From Desulfovibrio sp. Dsv1 (lineage in GTDB: Bacteria; Desulfobacterota; Desulfovibrionia; Desulfovibrionales; Desulfovibrionaceae), in assembly GCA_000403945.1 (NCBI GenBank), contig APFI01000033.1:1-6706 (forward strand): 6,706 bases of DNA, given 5' to 3'. The translations under genes and the position numbers were made by a program. The notes beneath the pieces are model-generated. The model saw only the letters and a list, made by a program, of their open reading frames with translations. It was not told the origin of the DNA and made no database searches. Positions within the stretch are counted from its first letter, which is position 1; each line of letters opens with the position of its first letter. Positions 1 to 5,789 of the stretch are shown here, piece after piece.

Positions 1-2
1 AC

Positions 3-259
3 ACAGATACATTCACGGCATGCAATGCATCAGATGTCGGCGCGTTTCATCATCGCATGAGTCACTCAGGGGTTTTGCATTACAAGGCAATTATATCAAT
101 GGGATAGAAAACTTTTGGAACCATGCCGGGAGGCGCCCGCGCCGATGCAACGGAATCAGGCCGGATCACTTCCACTGGTCCCTGAAGGAGTGTGAGTGGC
201 GCTTCAATGGAAACGACCACAGCCAACCGCTGACACGGTTGGTTGATTTACTGGCTTAG
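3..259 (+). pseudogene. ISXO2/IS1595-type transposase, C-terminal remnant
   Basis: This is the end of a DDE-type transposase of the IS1595 (ISXO2-like) family, cut by the window edge, so its 5' part may lie outside. Two frames must be joined. Frame 3 reads DTFTACNASDVGAFHH then RMSHS, like the family's 'D-[ST]-F-x-x-Y-N-A-L-D-V-S-x-F-H-H-x-R-I-N-H-S' stretch, and reaches a stop at about 117. Frame 2, from about base 86, reads NYINGIENFW, then NGI and LKECEWRFN, ending at TAG 257-259. The INGIENFW block and the LKECEWRFN block are diagnostic in my experience of the family. The usual lysine of the following 'A-K-R' is glycine here (NHAGRR), which probably removes a catalytic residue. An ATG at 20 opens the frame-2 reading but is not a true start. 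Frameshift plus lost lysine indicate a dead copy. Family assignment is from memory of conserved motifs. Confidence 0.8.
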
Positions 260-266
260 GCGGGCG

Positions 267-297
267 GGACGCTAACCCTGGGCCAGGACAGCCCCCT
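267..297. repeat. Putative right terminal end of the IS1595-type remnant
   Basis: Eight bases after the transposase stop the sequence runs GCTAACCCTGGGCCAGGACA then GCCCCC. Read on the other strand this begins GGGGGCTGTCC and continues to GGGTTAGCG, which resembles the terminal inverted repeats of IS1595-group elements as I remember them. The left partner is not in the window, so the repeat cannot be paired here. GGGC (280-283) and GCCC (291-294) can form a weak 4-bp hairpin before five T residues (297-301), so read-through from the element into fabZ may be partly terminated. This is a low-confidence boundary call. Confidence 0.35.
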
Positions 298-331
298 TTT
301 TCTACCATTTCACGGGTGCCCCGGACGCGCC

Positions 332-339
332 AGGGAGAA
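332..339 (+). promoter_or_regulatory. Ribosome binding site that fixes the fabZ start
   Basis: AGGGAGAA lies with a short spacer (5 bases after AGGGAG) before the ATG at 343. An in-frame GTG at 316 has no comparable site. The next in-frame ATG at 373, which matches where many FabZ proteins begin, has only a weak AGAG-like sequence. ATG 343 is therefore preferred. Confidence 0.65.
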
Positions 340-342
340 CAT

Positions 343-810
343 ATGCAGGATACCGCACACAAGAGCCAGCGCATGGACATCCAAAGCATTCTGAGTATTC
401 TGCCCCACCGCTATCCTTTTCTTCTGGTGGACCGGGTGGTGGAATGCGTACCGGGTTCACATATCAAGGCCTACAAAAACGTCAGTGTCAACGAGCCATT
501 TTTCCAAGGGCACTTTCCCGGCGTGCCGATCATGCCCGGCGTGCTGATTCTGGAGGCCTTGGCTCAAACCGGCGCTCTGCTGGCCGCAGCGGGCATGGAC
601 GACCTCACGGACAAGCTCTTTCTCTTCACTGGTCTGGACGGCGTAAAATTCCGTCGCCAAGTGGTTCCCGGCGACCGTCTGGATCTGGAATGCTCCAATA
701 TGCGTGTGAAGCTCAAACTCTGCAAGATGGAAGCCTGTGCCTTCGCGGACGGCCAGCTGGCCGCCGAGGCCCAGATTACCGCAGCCATCGGCGACAGGCC
801 GGGCATCTGA
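343..810 (+). CDS. fabZ: 3-hydroxyacyl-[acyl-carrier-protein] dehydratase FabZ
   Basis: FabZ removes water from (3R)-hydroxyacyl-ACP to give trans-2-enoyl-ACP in the cytosolic type II fatty-acid elongation cycle, and competes with LpxA/LpxD for hydroxyacyl-ACP. The 155-residue protein is a single hot-dog domain. The opening LPHRYPFLLVDRV motif (residues 20-32) and the NEPFFQGHFPG then PIMPGVLILEALAQ block (50-75) are typical. His57 and Glu71 sit in the positions of the catalytic dyad, with the family's 14-residue spacing. Length is normal and no frame damage is visible. Upstream lies an IS remnant rather than lpxD. Downstream, one base after the stop, lies a decayed glycosyltransferase rather than lpxA, so the gene is not in the common lpxD-fabZ-lpxA arrangement within this window. 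No convincing promoter was found upstream; one could sit in or beyond the IS remnant. Identification is secure. Whether it is the only FabZ of the organism cannot be told here. Confidence 0.95.
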   Translation: MQDTAHKSQRMDIQSILSILPHRYPFLLVDRVVECVPGSHIKAYKNVSVNEPFFQGHFPGVPIMPGVLILEALAQTGALLAAAGMDDLTDKLFLFTGLDGVKFRRQVVPGDRLDLECSNMRVKLKLCKMEACAFADGQLAAEAQITAAIGDRPGI

Positions 811-811
811 C

Positions 812-1680
812 ATGCGCGTGGCCCTTGTCCATTGTCGACATGACTGGCGGAGAATGGGTGCTGGAAGCGCTCCGCCGCATGTACCCCAGGCCGACATTTT
901 CACGCATGTTCTGGACTAGGTGGCCATTTCTCCGGTCATCGCCATCATCTATTAAAACCACTTTCATCCACCGTCTGCCCGGCAGCAAAAAGCACTACCA
1001 ACGCTACCTCCCGCTTATACCGCTGGCGCTGGAGCAGATCGATCTTGCGGACTACGAGCTGACATTTTCAGCGAGTCCGGCCCGGCCAAGGGCGTGATTA
1101 CCTAGGGGGCGGACAGCCTGCATATCTGCTACTGCCATACGCCCATGCGCTACATCCGGGACACTTGGCCCGAGTACATGGCTTCGCCGGGCCTCTGCCT
1201 CGTCTGTGCATGCGCCTCTTGCTGCTGGATCTGCGGCGCTGGGATCTGGCCAGTTCATTCCGCATGGATCATTTTGTCGCCAATTCACGCACCGTGCCCA
1301 AGTGTATCCGCTTTCTGAATCGACAGAACGGCGTGGCTGTGGCAGATCTGCTGGCGCACAGCCGGGCTCTCCTTTTCCCGGGCGAGGAGGATCGGCATCG
1401 TTCCTCTGGAAGCGGCGGCTTCGGGTGTTCCTGTGTGGCCTACGTTCTGGGCGGGAGGCACGGAAACAGTACGAGACGGCATTACCGGCATCTTTTTCGC
1501 GAAACAACATGTAGAGGCAAGGAAGCCCCGCCATTTTTGAGTTCGGACGCCGGAAACAAGTTTTTTGACCCGCAGGCGCTGCGTCTCCATGCTGAAAATT
1601 TCGGCGAAGAATGCTTCAGACAGGAATTCGCGTGCCAAGTGGAACTGGCGCGGACGGCGCAAAGCAAAGCCCTATACCGA
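812..1680 (+). pseudogene. Decayed family-4 glycosyltransferase (group 1)
   Basis: This is the relic of a GT4 (GT-B fold) glycosyltransferase that would have added a sugar to a lipid-linked glycan. Fragments in correct order lie in different frames: MRVALVH (from ATG 812); GGEWVLEALRRMYP (~846-887); ADIFTHVLD (890-916); IKTTFIHRLPGSKKHYQRYL (from ~951), then LALEQIDLADYEL; SESGPAKGVIT and SLHICYCHTPMRYI; RRWDLASSFRMDHFVANSRT (frame 1); ADLLAHSRALLFPGEED; GIVPLEAAASGVPV and GGTETVRDGITGIFF (frame 2); and finally DPQALRLHAENFGEE (frame 1). Reading through needs seven frame changes, and in-frame TAG codons occur at 917 and 1103. The E-x7-E nucleotide-sugar motif survives as ED-GIVPLE across a frame break. 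About 80-100 residues are missing near 1310-1335: the end of the N-terminal domain, the linker and the first strands of the C-terminal domain. The ancestor overlapped or abutted fabZ (one-base gap), suggesting translational coupling. Recognisable similarity ends near 1660. Donor and acceptor sugars cannot be inferred. Confidence 0.88.
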
Positions 1681-1684
1681 AAAT

Positions 1685-3085
1685 TCAGTAGGCCCCATAG
1701 CCGGAAAGCACCACAGGCACGGTTCTGCCCAGAATCCACAGATCCATCCAGACCGACCAGTTGTTGATATAATAGTGGTCATAGGCCACCCGTTCTTCAT
1801 AGCTGGTGTCGTTGCGCCCGGAAATCTGCCACAGTCCGGTGATGCCGGGCTTGACTCGGCAGTATTCGCCATAGACTTCGCCGTATTTCTCGATTTCTTC
1901 GGGCACAATGGGGCGCGGCCCCACCAAGCTCATGCCACCCATGACCACATTGATGAGTTGCGGCAGTTCGTCCAGGCTGGTCTTACGCAAAAAAGCCCCC
2001 ATACGGGTAACACGCGGGTCATGCTTGAGCTTATGGGCACGTTCCCACTCTTCGCGCAGGGCCGGGTCGCGCGCCAGCCAGTCTTCAAGCGCGGCGTCGG
2101 CATTGGTCGCCATTGTCCTGAATTTGTAAATATACAGCGTCCAGCCGCCTTGGCCGATACGTCGTTGCCGGTAGAGGATCGGACCCGGACTGTCCAGCCG
2201 GATCAGCATGCCCAGAAACAGTCCCAACGGCAACAGCACCGGCAGAATCAACAGGCAGAGAAAGAGATCAATGCAACGCTTCATTCCCAAACGGCGCTTG
2301 TCGTGCAGGTTCTGGCGCAGGAGCAGTCCCACCACGTTACCCAGATCACGCGGCGTCAGCCAGTGCACCTTGAAGCCGTCGTTGAAAGAAGGCACCAGCA
2401 ACACCGTGCTGAAATAGCGGCTGACTTCCGTAATGTAATCCAAGGTCTGGCCCTGCCCTATCCCTTGCAGAATCAGGGCCATGGCATTGGGCCACCGCCG
2501 CGCGCCGCTGGCCAGCAGTTCCCGCACGCGCGGTCCATCCTCAGGCAGGTCGAAGATTTCCACCGGCGTCAGGCCGCGCTCCGGATGGCGACGGAGATAG
2601 TGCCAGAGGTCGCGTCCCATATCGCTGCGGTCCAAAATAATCAGGGGCGTGCCCCACCAGCGTTTCCGGGAAAAACGGCGACGGCAGACGCCGCGCAGAA
2701 TAGGCAGGGTGAACGCCGTGGAGGCCCAGCTGCCCAGAATGACTAGGCGCGAATACATATCCCCGGTTTTCCCCAGAAAGAGCACCGCCAGAATCAGACC
2801 ATACATCAGGCTGGTCAAGAGAAAAAGGGCCTTCAGTTCGCGCTGTGGCGGCAGACTGATGCTCTGGTACAGGCCCAGACTCGCGCCGAGCACCGGCCCC
2901 AGCAATAAAAGGGGCATCACCCATCGGTAGAGAATGGGATCAAGATCCCCAAAAGCCGCGCGCAACAGAAAAACCGCGATGGCTGTCCCCAGCAGAGCCA
3001 GAAGATCGGACAGTACGAGCACGACTTTCTGCGGCGGCAGGCCGAGCCGCAGCAACAGGCAGATGGCGGAAGGATACTGGGACAT
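1685..3085 (-). CDS. wbaP: Polyprenyl-phosphate sugar-1-phosphate transferase, WbaP-type
   Basis: This is a membrane enzyme that starts glycan assembly by transferring a sugar-1-phosphate (galactose or glucose in characterised relatives) from UDP-sugar to undecaprenyl phosphate at the cytoplasmic face. The 466 residues match the large WbaP/WcaJ class. An N-terminal four-helix membrane part covers about residues 21-41, 54-70, 86-105 and 111-131. A soluble NAD-binding-like linker follows (about 135-260), then a re-entrant hydrophobic helix (270-294), and the catalytic core. Core motifs are LDSPGP (297-302), YKFRTM (320-325), DPRVTRMG (356-363), SLDELPQ with the catalytic Asp372-Glu373 pair, SLVGPRP (386-392) and KPGITGLWQISGR (412-424), ending GYGAY. 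It appears complete. I chose ATG 3085 because AGG lies six bases before it. ATG 3100, adding five residues, has no visible ribosome site. It converges with the glycosyltransferase relic, and no obvious terminator lies between them. Class assignment is firm; sugar specificity and the exact symbol are not. Confidence 0.9.
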   Translation of the reverse strand: MSQYPSAICLLLRLGLPPQKVVLVLSDLLALLGTAIAVFLLRAAFGDLDPILYRWVMPLLLLGPVLGASLGLYQSISLPPQRELKALFLLTSLMYGLILAVLFLGKTGDMYSRLVILGSWASTAFTLPILRGVCRRRFSRKRWWGTPLIILDRSDMGRDLWHYLRRHPERGLTPVEIFDLPEDGPRVRELLASGARRWPNAMALILQGIGQGQTLDYITEVSRYFSTVLLVPSFNDGFKVHWLTPRDLGNVVGLLLRQNLHDKRRLGMKRCIDLFLCLLILPVLLPLGLFLGMLIRLDSPGPILYRQRRIGQGGWTLYIYKFRTMATNADAALEDWLARDPALREEWERAHKLKHDPRVTRMGAFLRKTSLDELPQLINVVMGGMSLVGPRPIVPEEIEKYGEVYGEYCRVKPGITGLWQISGRNDTSYEERVAYDHYYINNWSVWMDLWILGRTVPVVLSGYGAY

Positions 3086-3154
3086 GGCAGACCTGAGCAT
3101 ACAGGGATGAAGGGCTGTTGCAAACCACAGGTGACATCCGCCCCGGTTCCGGGG

Positions 3155-3160
3155 ATAATA
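3155..3160 (-). promoter_or_regulatory. Candidate -10 box for the wbaP-like gene
   Basis: On the minus strand these bases read TATTAT, five of six matches to a sigma-70 -10 hexamer, about 70 bases before the start at 3085. No good -35 hexamer is found 16-18 bases further up, so this is only a candidate. Confidence 0.25.
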
Positions 3161-3169
3161 AAAAACGGA

Positions 3170-3200
3170 TTGATACAGGGTAGCCAGTTTTTTTTATAAC
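3170..3200 (+). promoter_or_regulatory. Candidate sigma-70 promoter for the amino-acid transporter operon
   Basis: TTGATA (3170-3175) is one mismatch from the -35 consensus. TATAAC (3195-3200) is one mismatch from the -10 consensus, with a 19-base spacer. Alternative -10 registers TTTATA (17-base spacer) or TTATAA (18) overlap it in the same T-rich run. Transcription would start near 3207 and give an untranslated leader of about 190 bases. A second, weaker candidate is TTGCGT (3288-3293) with TAGAAA (3311-3316), spacer 17. Confidence 0.4.
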
Positions 3201-3387
3201 CTTCCCCGAGACGGAGCACAAGCGTCTCCACACTGGCGTTGCCGCAGACGAAGCCCGCGCCGGGGCAAGCCCCCGGCGAAAGCGCCCTTGCGTCGGTTGC
3301 GCGCTTCTGGTAGAAACAATCCCTGTTTTGCCGGGAAACGGGCCAGCGTGCGTGCGCCCGAGACTCTTGCCTGTTGTCTTTTTTTCT
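3201..3387 (+). promoter_or_regulatory. Possible structured leader before the binding-protein gene
   Basis: If the promoter at 3170-3200 is used, this stretch is the 5' leader of the transporter mRNA. It can fold into a 6-bp hairpin (GAGACG 3208-3213 with CGTCTC 3223-3228), a GC-only 8-bp hairpin (3258-3265 with 3271-3278, loop CAAGC), and a weaker one (3321-3328 with 3337-3343, one bulged T). None is followed by a U-run that would make it a terminator. I recognise no known riboswitch or T-box. The bases hold no convincing coding frame on either strand. Confidence 0.3.
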
Positions 3388-3394
3388 GAGGGGG
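3388..3394 (+). promoter_or_regulatory. Strong ribosome binding site of the binding-protein gene
   Basis: GAGGGGG precedes the ATG at 3398; core GAGG to ATG spacing is six bases. It supports ATG 3398 over the in-frame ATG at 3404 (spacing 12) and over an upstream TTG at 3374. It is by far the best ribosome site in the operon, fitting a protein needed in excess. Confidence 0.7.
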
Positions 3395-3397
3395 AAA

Positions 3398-4147
3398 ATG
3401 AACATGAAGAAATTTTTTGTCTGCGCCCTGCTGGCATCTCTGCTGGCCGTCGTGCCCGCTTTTGCCCAAAAAAGTTATGTAAACGGCATTGACCCCAACT
3501 ATCCGCCCTTTGCCTATGTGGATGAAAAAACCGGCCAGCCCGCCGGTTTCGATGTGGATTCCCTGAACTGGATCGCCAAGACCACGGGCTTTGAGATCAC
3601 CCACAAGCCCATGGCTTGGGACGGAATCATCCCGGCCTTGGTGGCCAAACAGATCGATATGGTCGGTTCCGGCATGAGTATCACGCCGGAGCGGTCCAAG
3701 GTGGTGCAGTTTTCCGATCCCTACTGGACCGTTTCGCGCGTGTTTCTGGTGTCCGCCGACTCCAAGCTGACCGCCGACGACATTCTGGGGCAGAAGATCA
3801 AGCTGGGCGTACAGCGCGGCACCTCCGAGGCCAATGCCATCAAGCAGGAGCAGCAGGAAAAGGGCTATCCTTTCGAGCTGCGCTTCTATGAATCCGCCCC
3901 CTTGGCTGTGGAAGACCTGCTCAACGGCCGCATCCAGGCCGCGCTCATGGACGAGCTGCCCGCCGACGACGCCATCGCCAAAGGCCGCGCCGTGAAAAAG
4001 GTCGGCACCCACGGCAAGCCTGACGGCTTCGGCGTGGCACTGCGCAAGGACGATAAAGAACTGCGCGCTCTCATTGACGAAGGCTACCGCAAGCTGATGG
4101 CCGATCCCTACTGGAAGGAACTCCAGAAAAAATATCTGAACAAGTAA
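3398..4147 (+). CDS. Periplasmic amino-acid-binding protein of an ABC importer
   Basis: This is the solute receptor of the ABC importer encoded downstream. It captures a polar amino acid or similar small amine in the periplasm and delivers it to the permease pair. The precursor has 249 residues, starting with a classic signal peptide: basic MNMKK, a hydrophobic core (6-20) and an AFA site, so cleavage after Ala23 is likely. No lipobox is apparent, so a soluble form is expected. The remainder is one SBP_bac_3 domain (family 3 solute-binding protein). Visible motifs are YPPFAY (35-40), AGFDVDSL (49-56), Trp74, MSITPERSKVVQFSDPYW (93-110), where Arg99 is in the place of the arginine that holds the ligand carboxylate, GVQRGTS (137-143), and MDELPADDA (184-192), whose Asp185 matches the usual contact to the ligand amino group. 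Length is normal. The ligand cannot be named from sequence. Family certainty is high. Confidence 0.95.
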   Translation: MNMKKFFVCALLASLLAVVPAFAQKSYVNGIDPNYPPFAYVDEKTGQPAGFDVDSLNWIAKTTGFEITHKPMAWDGIIPALVAKQIDMVGSGMSITPERSKVVQFSDPYWTVSRVFLVSADSKLTADDILGQKIKLGVQRGTSEANAIKQEQQEKGYPFELRFYESAPLAVEDLLNGRIQAALMDELPADDAIAKGRAVKKVGTHGKPDGFGVALRKDDKELRALIDEGYRKLMADPYWKELQKKYLNK

Positions 4148-4155
4148 ACGACGGC

Positions 4156-4184
4156 GCGGCGGGTTTCGCCGCCCGCCCTGCGGG
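4156..4184 (+). other. Two small GC-rich hairpins after the binding-protein gene
   Basis: GCGGCG (4156-4161) pairs with CGCCGC (4167-4172) around a GGTTT loop. CCCGC (4172-4176) pairs with GCGGG (4180-4184) around CCT. They begin eight bases after the stop of the binding-protein gene. They share one base, so they compete at the boundary. Neither has a proper T-run. They may add 3'-end protection to the binding-protein transcript. Confidence 0.35.
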
Positions 4185-4196
4185 TTCCATTCTCCA

Positions 4197-4240
4197 GGGC
4201 AACGCGGATTGCCGGCCTTTTCCGGCGGTCCGCGTTGCCT
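4197..4240 (+). other. Large intercistronic stem-loop
   Basis: Bases 4197-4215 pair with 4222-4240 to give a 19-bp stem around the six-base loop CCTTTT. Three of the pairs are G-U wobbles (4197/4240, 4209/4228, 4210/4227) and the rest are Watson-Crick, including GCAACGCGGA with TCCGCGTTGC. Bases after the stem are not U-rich, so it is not a standard intrinsic terminator. Its place, between a binding-protein gene and its first permease gene, is where stabilising or attenuating stem-loops are known in other importers (REP elements in hisJ-hisQ and malE-malF). I infer the same job: protecting upstream mRNA and lowering permease expression. Confidence 0.75.
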
Positions 4241-4318
4241 GCCTTGTCCGTAACTGTCCCGTGGTCGGCCAGCGGATACGCCGTGCCCGTCCCGCCAACC
4301 TTCTGCCCGACGCCGCCC

Positions 4319-5011
4319 ATGGACTCACTGACAGTCGTACTCAACGCCCTGCCCGCCATCTTGGCCGGAAGTTTCGTGACCGTCGGCAATGTGACCGCGT
4401 CCTTGGCCATGGGGCTGGTGCTGGGCGTGCCTCTAGCCGTCGGCCAGGTATACGGCAATCAGTGGGTGCGACGGATGGTGGCTCTGCATGTATGGTTTTT
4501 TCGGGGCGTGCCCATCCTGGTGCAGCTCTTCCTCTGTTACGGCCTGTTCATCAGCTTGGGCCTGCCTGCCGCCCCCTTTCTGATCTGCTGTCTAGTGCTG
4601 GGTTGCACCAGCACGGCCTATCAGTCCCAGATTTTCCGGGGCGCCATCGAAAGCCTGCCCCAGGGCCAGCTCAAGGCGGCGCGCGCTCTAGGCATGCACG
4701 ACCTCACGGGCATCCGCTGCATCATCCTGCCCCAAGCCTTGCGACTGTCCATCCCCGGCTGGGCCAATGAATTTTCCATCCTGCTCAAGGATTCGGCCAT
4801 CTGCTATGTTTTGGGCACCCAGGACATCATGGCCCGCACCTCTTTTGTGGCCGCGCGCACCCACGAGCATCTAACGCTGTACGCCGCTGCGGGCCTGATC
4901 TATTTTGTGCTGACTCTGGTGGTGCTCAAGCTGTTGCACCGCTTGGAAGACAAAGTCCATGTGCCGGGCTATTCCACAGGAATGGGCATGGAAGGCATGG
5001 GCGTGGGATAA
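4319..5011 (+). CDS. Amino-acid ABC importer permease 1 (HisQ/GlnP family)
   Basis: This is one of the two inner-membrane subunits forming the substrate channel of the importer. The 230 residues hold hydrophobic segments at about 9-43, 53-78, 85-104, 151-168 and 187-206. The FFRGVPILVQLF motif (60-71) is characteristic of the HisM/HisQ/GlnP group. The cytoplasmic EAA loop GAIESLPQGQLKAARALG (108-125), continuing to ILPQ (136-139), docks on the ATPase. The C-terminal HVPGY matches a similar HVPGF in permease 2. The tail STGMGMEGMGVG is an unusual Met/Gly run. ATG 4319 was chosen because the family pattern starts there, but the bases before it are pyrimidine-rich with no clear ribosome site. 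The open frame extends upstream to a TTG at 4235 inside the large stem-loop and a GTG at 4283, both without a convincing site. The gene ends three bases before the ATPase start, implying coupling. Confidence 0.92.
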   Translation: MDSLTVVLNALPAILAGSFVTVGNVTASLAMGLVLGVPLAVGQVYGNQWVRRMVALHVWFFRGVPILVQLFLCYGLFISLGLPAAPFLICCLVLGCTSTAYQSQIFRGAIESLPQGQLKAARALGMHDLTGIRCIILPQALRLSIPGWANEFSILLKDSAICYVLGTQDIMARTSFVAARTHEHLTLYAAAGLIYFVLTLVVLKLLHRLEDKVHVPGYSTGMGMEGMGVG

Positions 5012-5014
5012 GCC

Positions 5015-5773
5015 ATGAGCGCAGAACGGGAAGTGGTATTGCGAATCGAGGGGATCTCCAAGGTGCTGGGCGGCAAGCCCATTCTGAACAATTGTTCGCT
5101 GACGGTCCATCGGGGCGAACTCAAGGTGCTCATCGGCCCTTCGGGCGCGGGCAAGAGTACACTTTTGCAGTGCATCGACTGTCTGATCCCGCCGGACTCC
5201 GGAGAAATCTGGCTGGAAGGCGAACGCCTGGTGATGAACGACAAGCACAGGCTCTGCGCCTATCGCGCCCAGGTCGGGATGATCTTTCAGGATTTCAATC
5301 TCTTTGACCACCTCACCGCCGAGGAAAACGTGGTTATTGCCCTGCGCAAGGTGCGCGGCATGTCCCGCAAGCACGCCAAAGCCCGCGCCCTGGAAGAACT
5401 GGGCCGCGTCGGCCTAGTCCGGTGCGCCCTGCACTACCCCGCCCAGCTTTCTGGTGGCCAGAAGCAGCGTGTGGCCATTGCCCGCGCTCTGGCCATGGAC
5501 CCCAAGGTCATTTTGCTGGACGAACCCACCTCGGCCCTGGACCCGGAGTTGGTGGGAGAAGTGTTGGCTGTGATTAGGGATCTGGCGCGCGGCGGCATGA
5601 CCATGATCATGGCCACCCATCAGATGGATTTCGCCCGGGCTCTGGCATCGGAAATTTTGTTCATGGAGCGCGGCAGCATTATCGAGCAAGGCGTCCCGGA
5701 CGTGCTGCTGGCCGAAGGTTCGGCCGCGCGCACTCGCGTTTTTTGCGCCCGCCTTCTGGAAATGGGCGCTTAG
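5015..5773 (+). CDS. Amino-acid ABC importer ATP-binding subunit (GlnQ/HisP family)
   Basis: This cytoplasmic ATPase dimerises under the two permeases and powers uptake. The 252-residue protein has every canonical element: Walker A GPSGAGKST (41-49), Q-loop Gln92 in FQDFNLF (91-97), signature LSGGQ (145-149), Walker B VILLDEP (165-171) with catalytic Glu170, D-loop SALD (173-176) and switch His202. Length matches the polar amino-acid uptake (PAAT) ATPases, and no extra regulatory domain is present. The start follows the permease stop by three bases, with GGGA six bases ahead of the ATG, inside the end of permease 1. This arrangement points to translational coupling. Placement between the two permease genes is an ordinary variant order. 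The residues that couple to the permease cannot tell substrate. Confidence in family is very high; the gene symbol is left open because glnQ, hisP and artP types cannot be told apart here. Confidence 0.97.
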   Translation: MSAEREVVLRIEGISKVLGGKPILNNCSLTVHRGELKVLIGPSGAGKSTLLQCIDCLIPPDSGEIWLEGERLVMNDKHRLCAYRAQVGMIFQDFNLFDHLTAEENVVIALRKVRGMSRKHAKARALEELGRVGLVRCALHYPAQLSGGQKQRVAIARALAMDPKVILLDEPTSALDPELVGEVLAVIRDLARGGMTMIMATHQMDFARALASEILFMERGSIIEQGVPDVLLAEGSAARTRVFCARLLEMGA

Positions 5774-5789
5774 CCGCCGGGAACGCTCA

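Noticed and set aside
457..903. A 148-codon minus-strand frame opposite fabZ
   Set aside because: It is antisense to an unmistakable FabZ and has no family features of its own.
1165..1767. A 200-codon plus-strand frame as an independent gene
   Set aside because: It is one frame of the decayed glycosyltransferase. It contains nonsense translation where the GT motifs move to another frame, and it runs on past the end of the homology.
1565..2746. A 393-codon open frame on the plus strand opposite the wbaP-like gene
   Set aside because: Its Gln/His/Arg-rich translation has no recognisable domain and is the mirror of a well-conserved gene on the other strand. Long antisense frames are common at high GC.
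3141..3154. CCCCGG-TT-CCGGGG palindrome as a terminator
   Set aside because: On the plus strand it is followed by an A-rich run, and on the minus strand the T-run lies before rather than after it, so neither orientation gives a terminator.
3194..4012. A 272-codon open frame on the minus strand across the binding-protein gene
   Set aside because: It is antisense to a clear SBP_bac_3 coding sequence and shows low-complexity Gly/His composition, so it is treated as a shadow.
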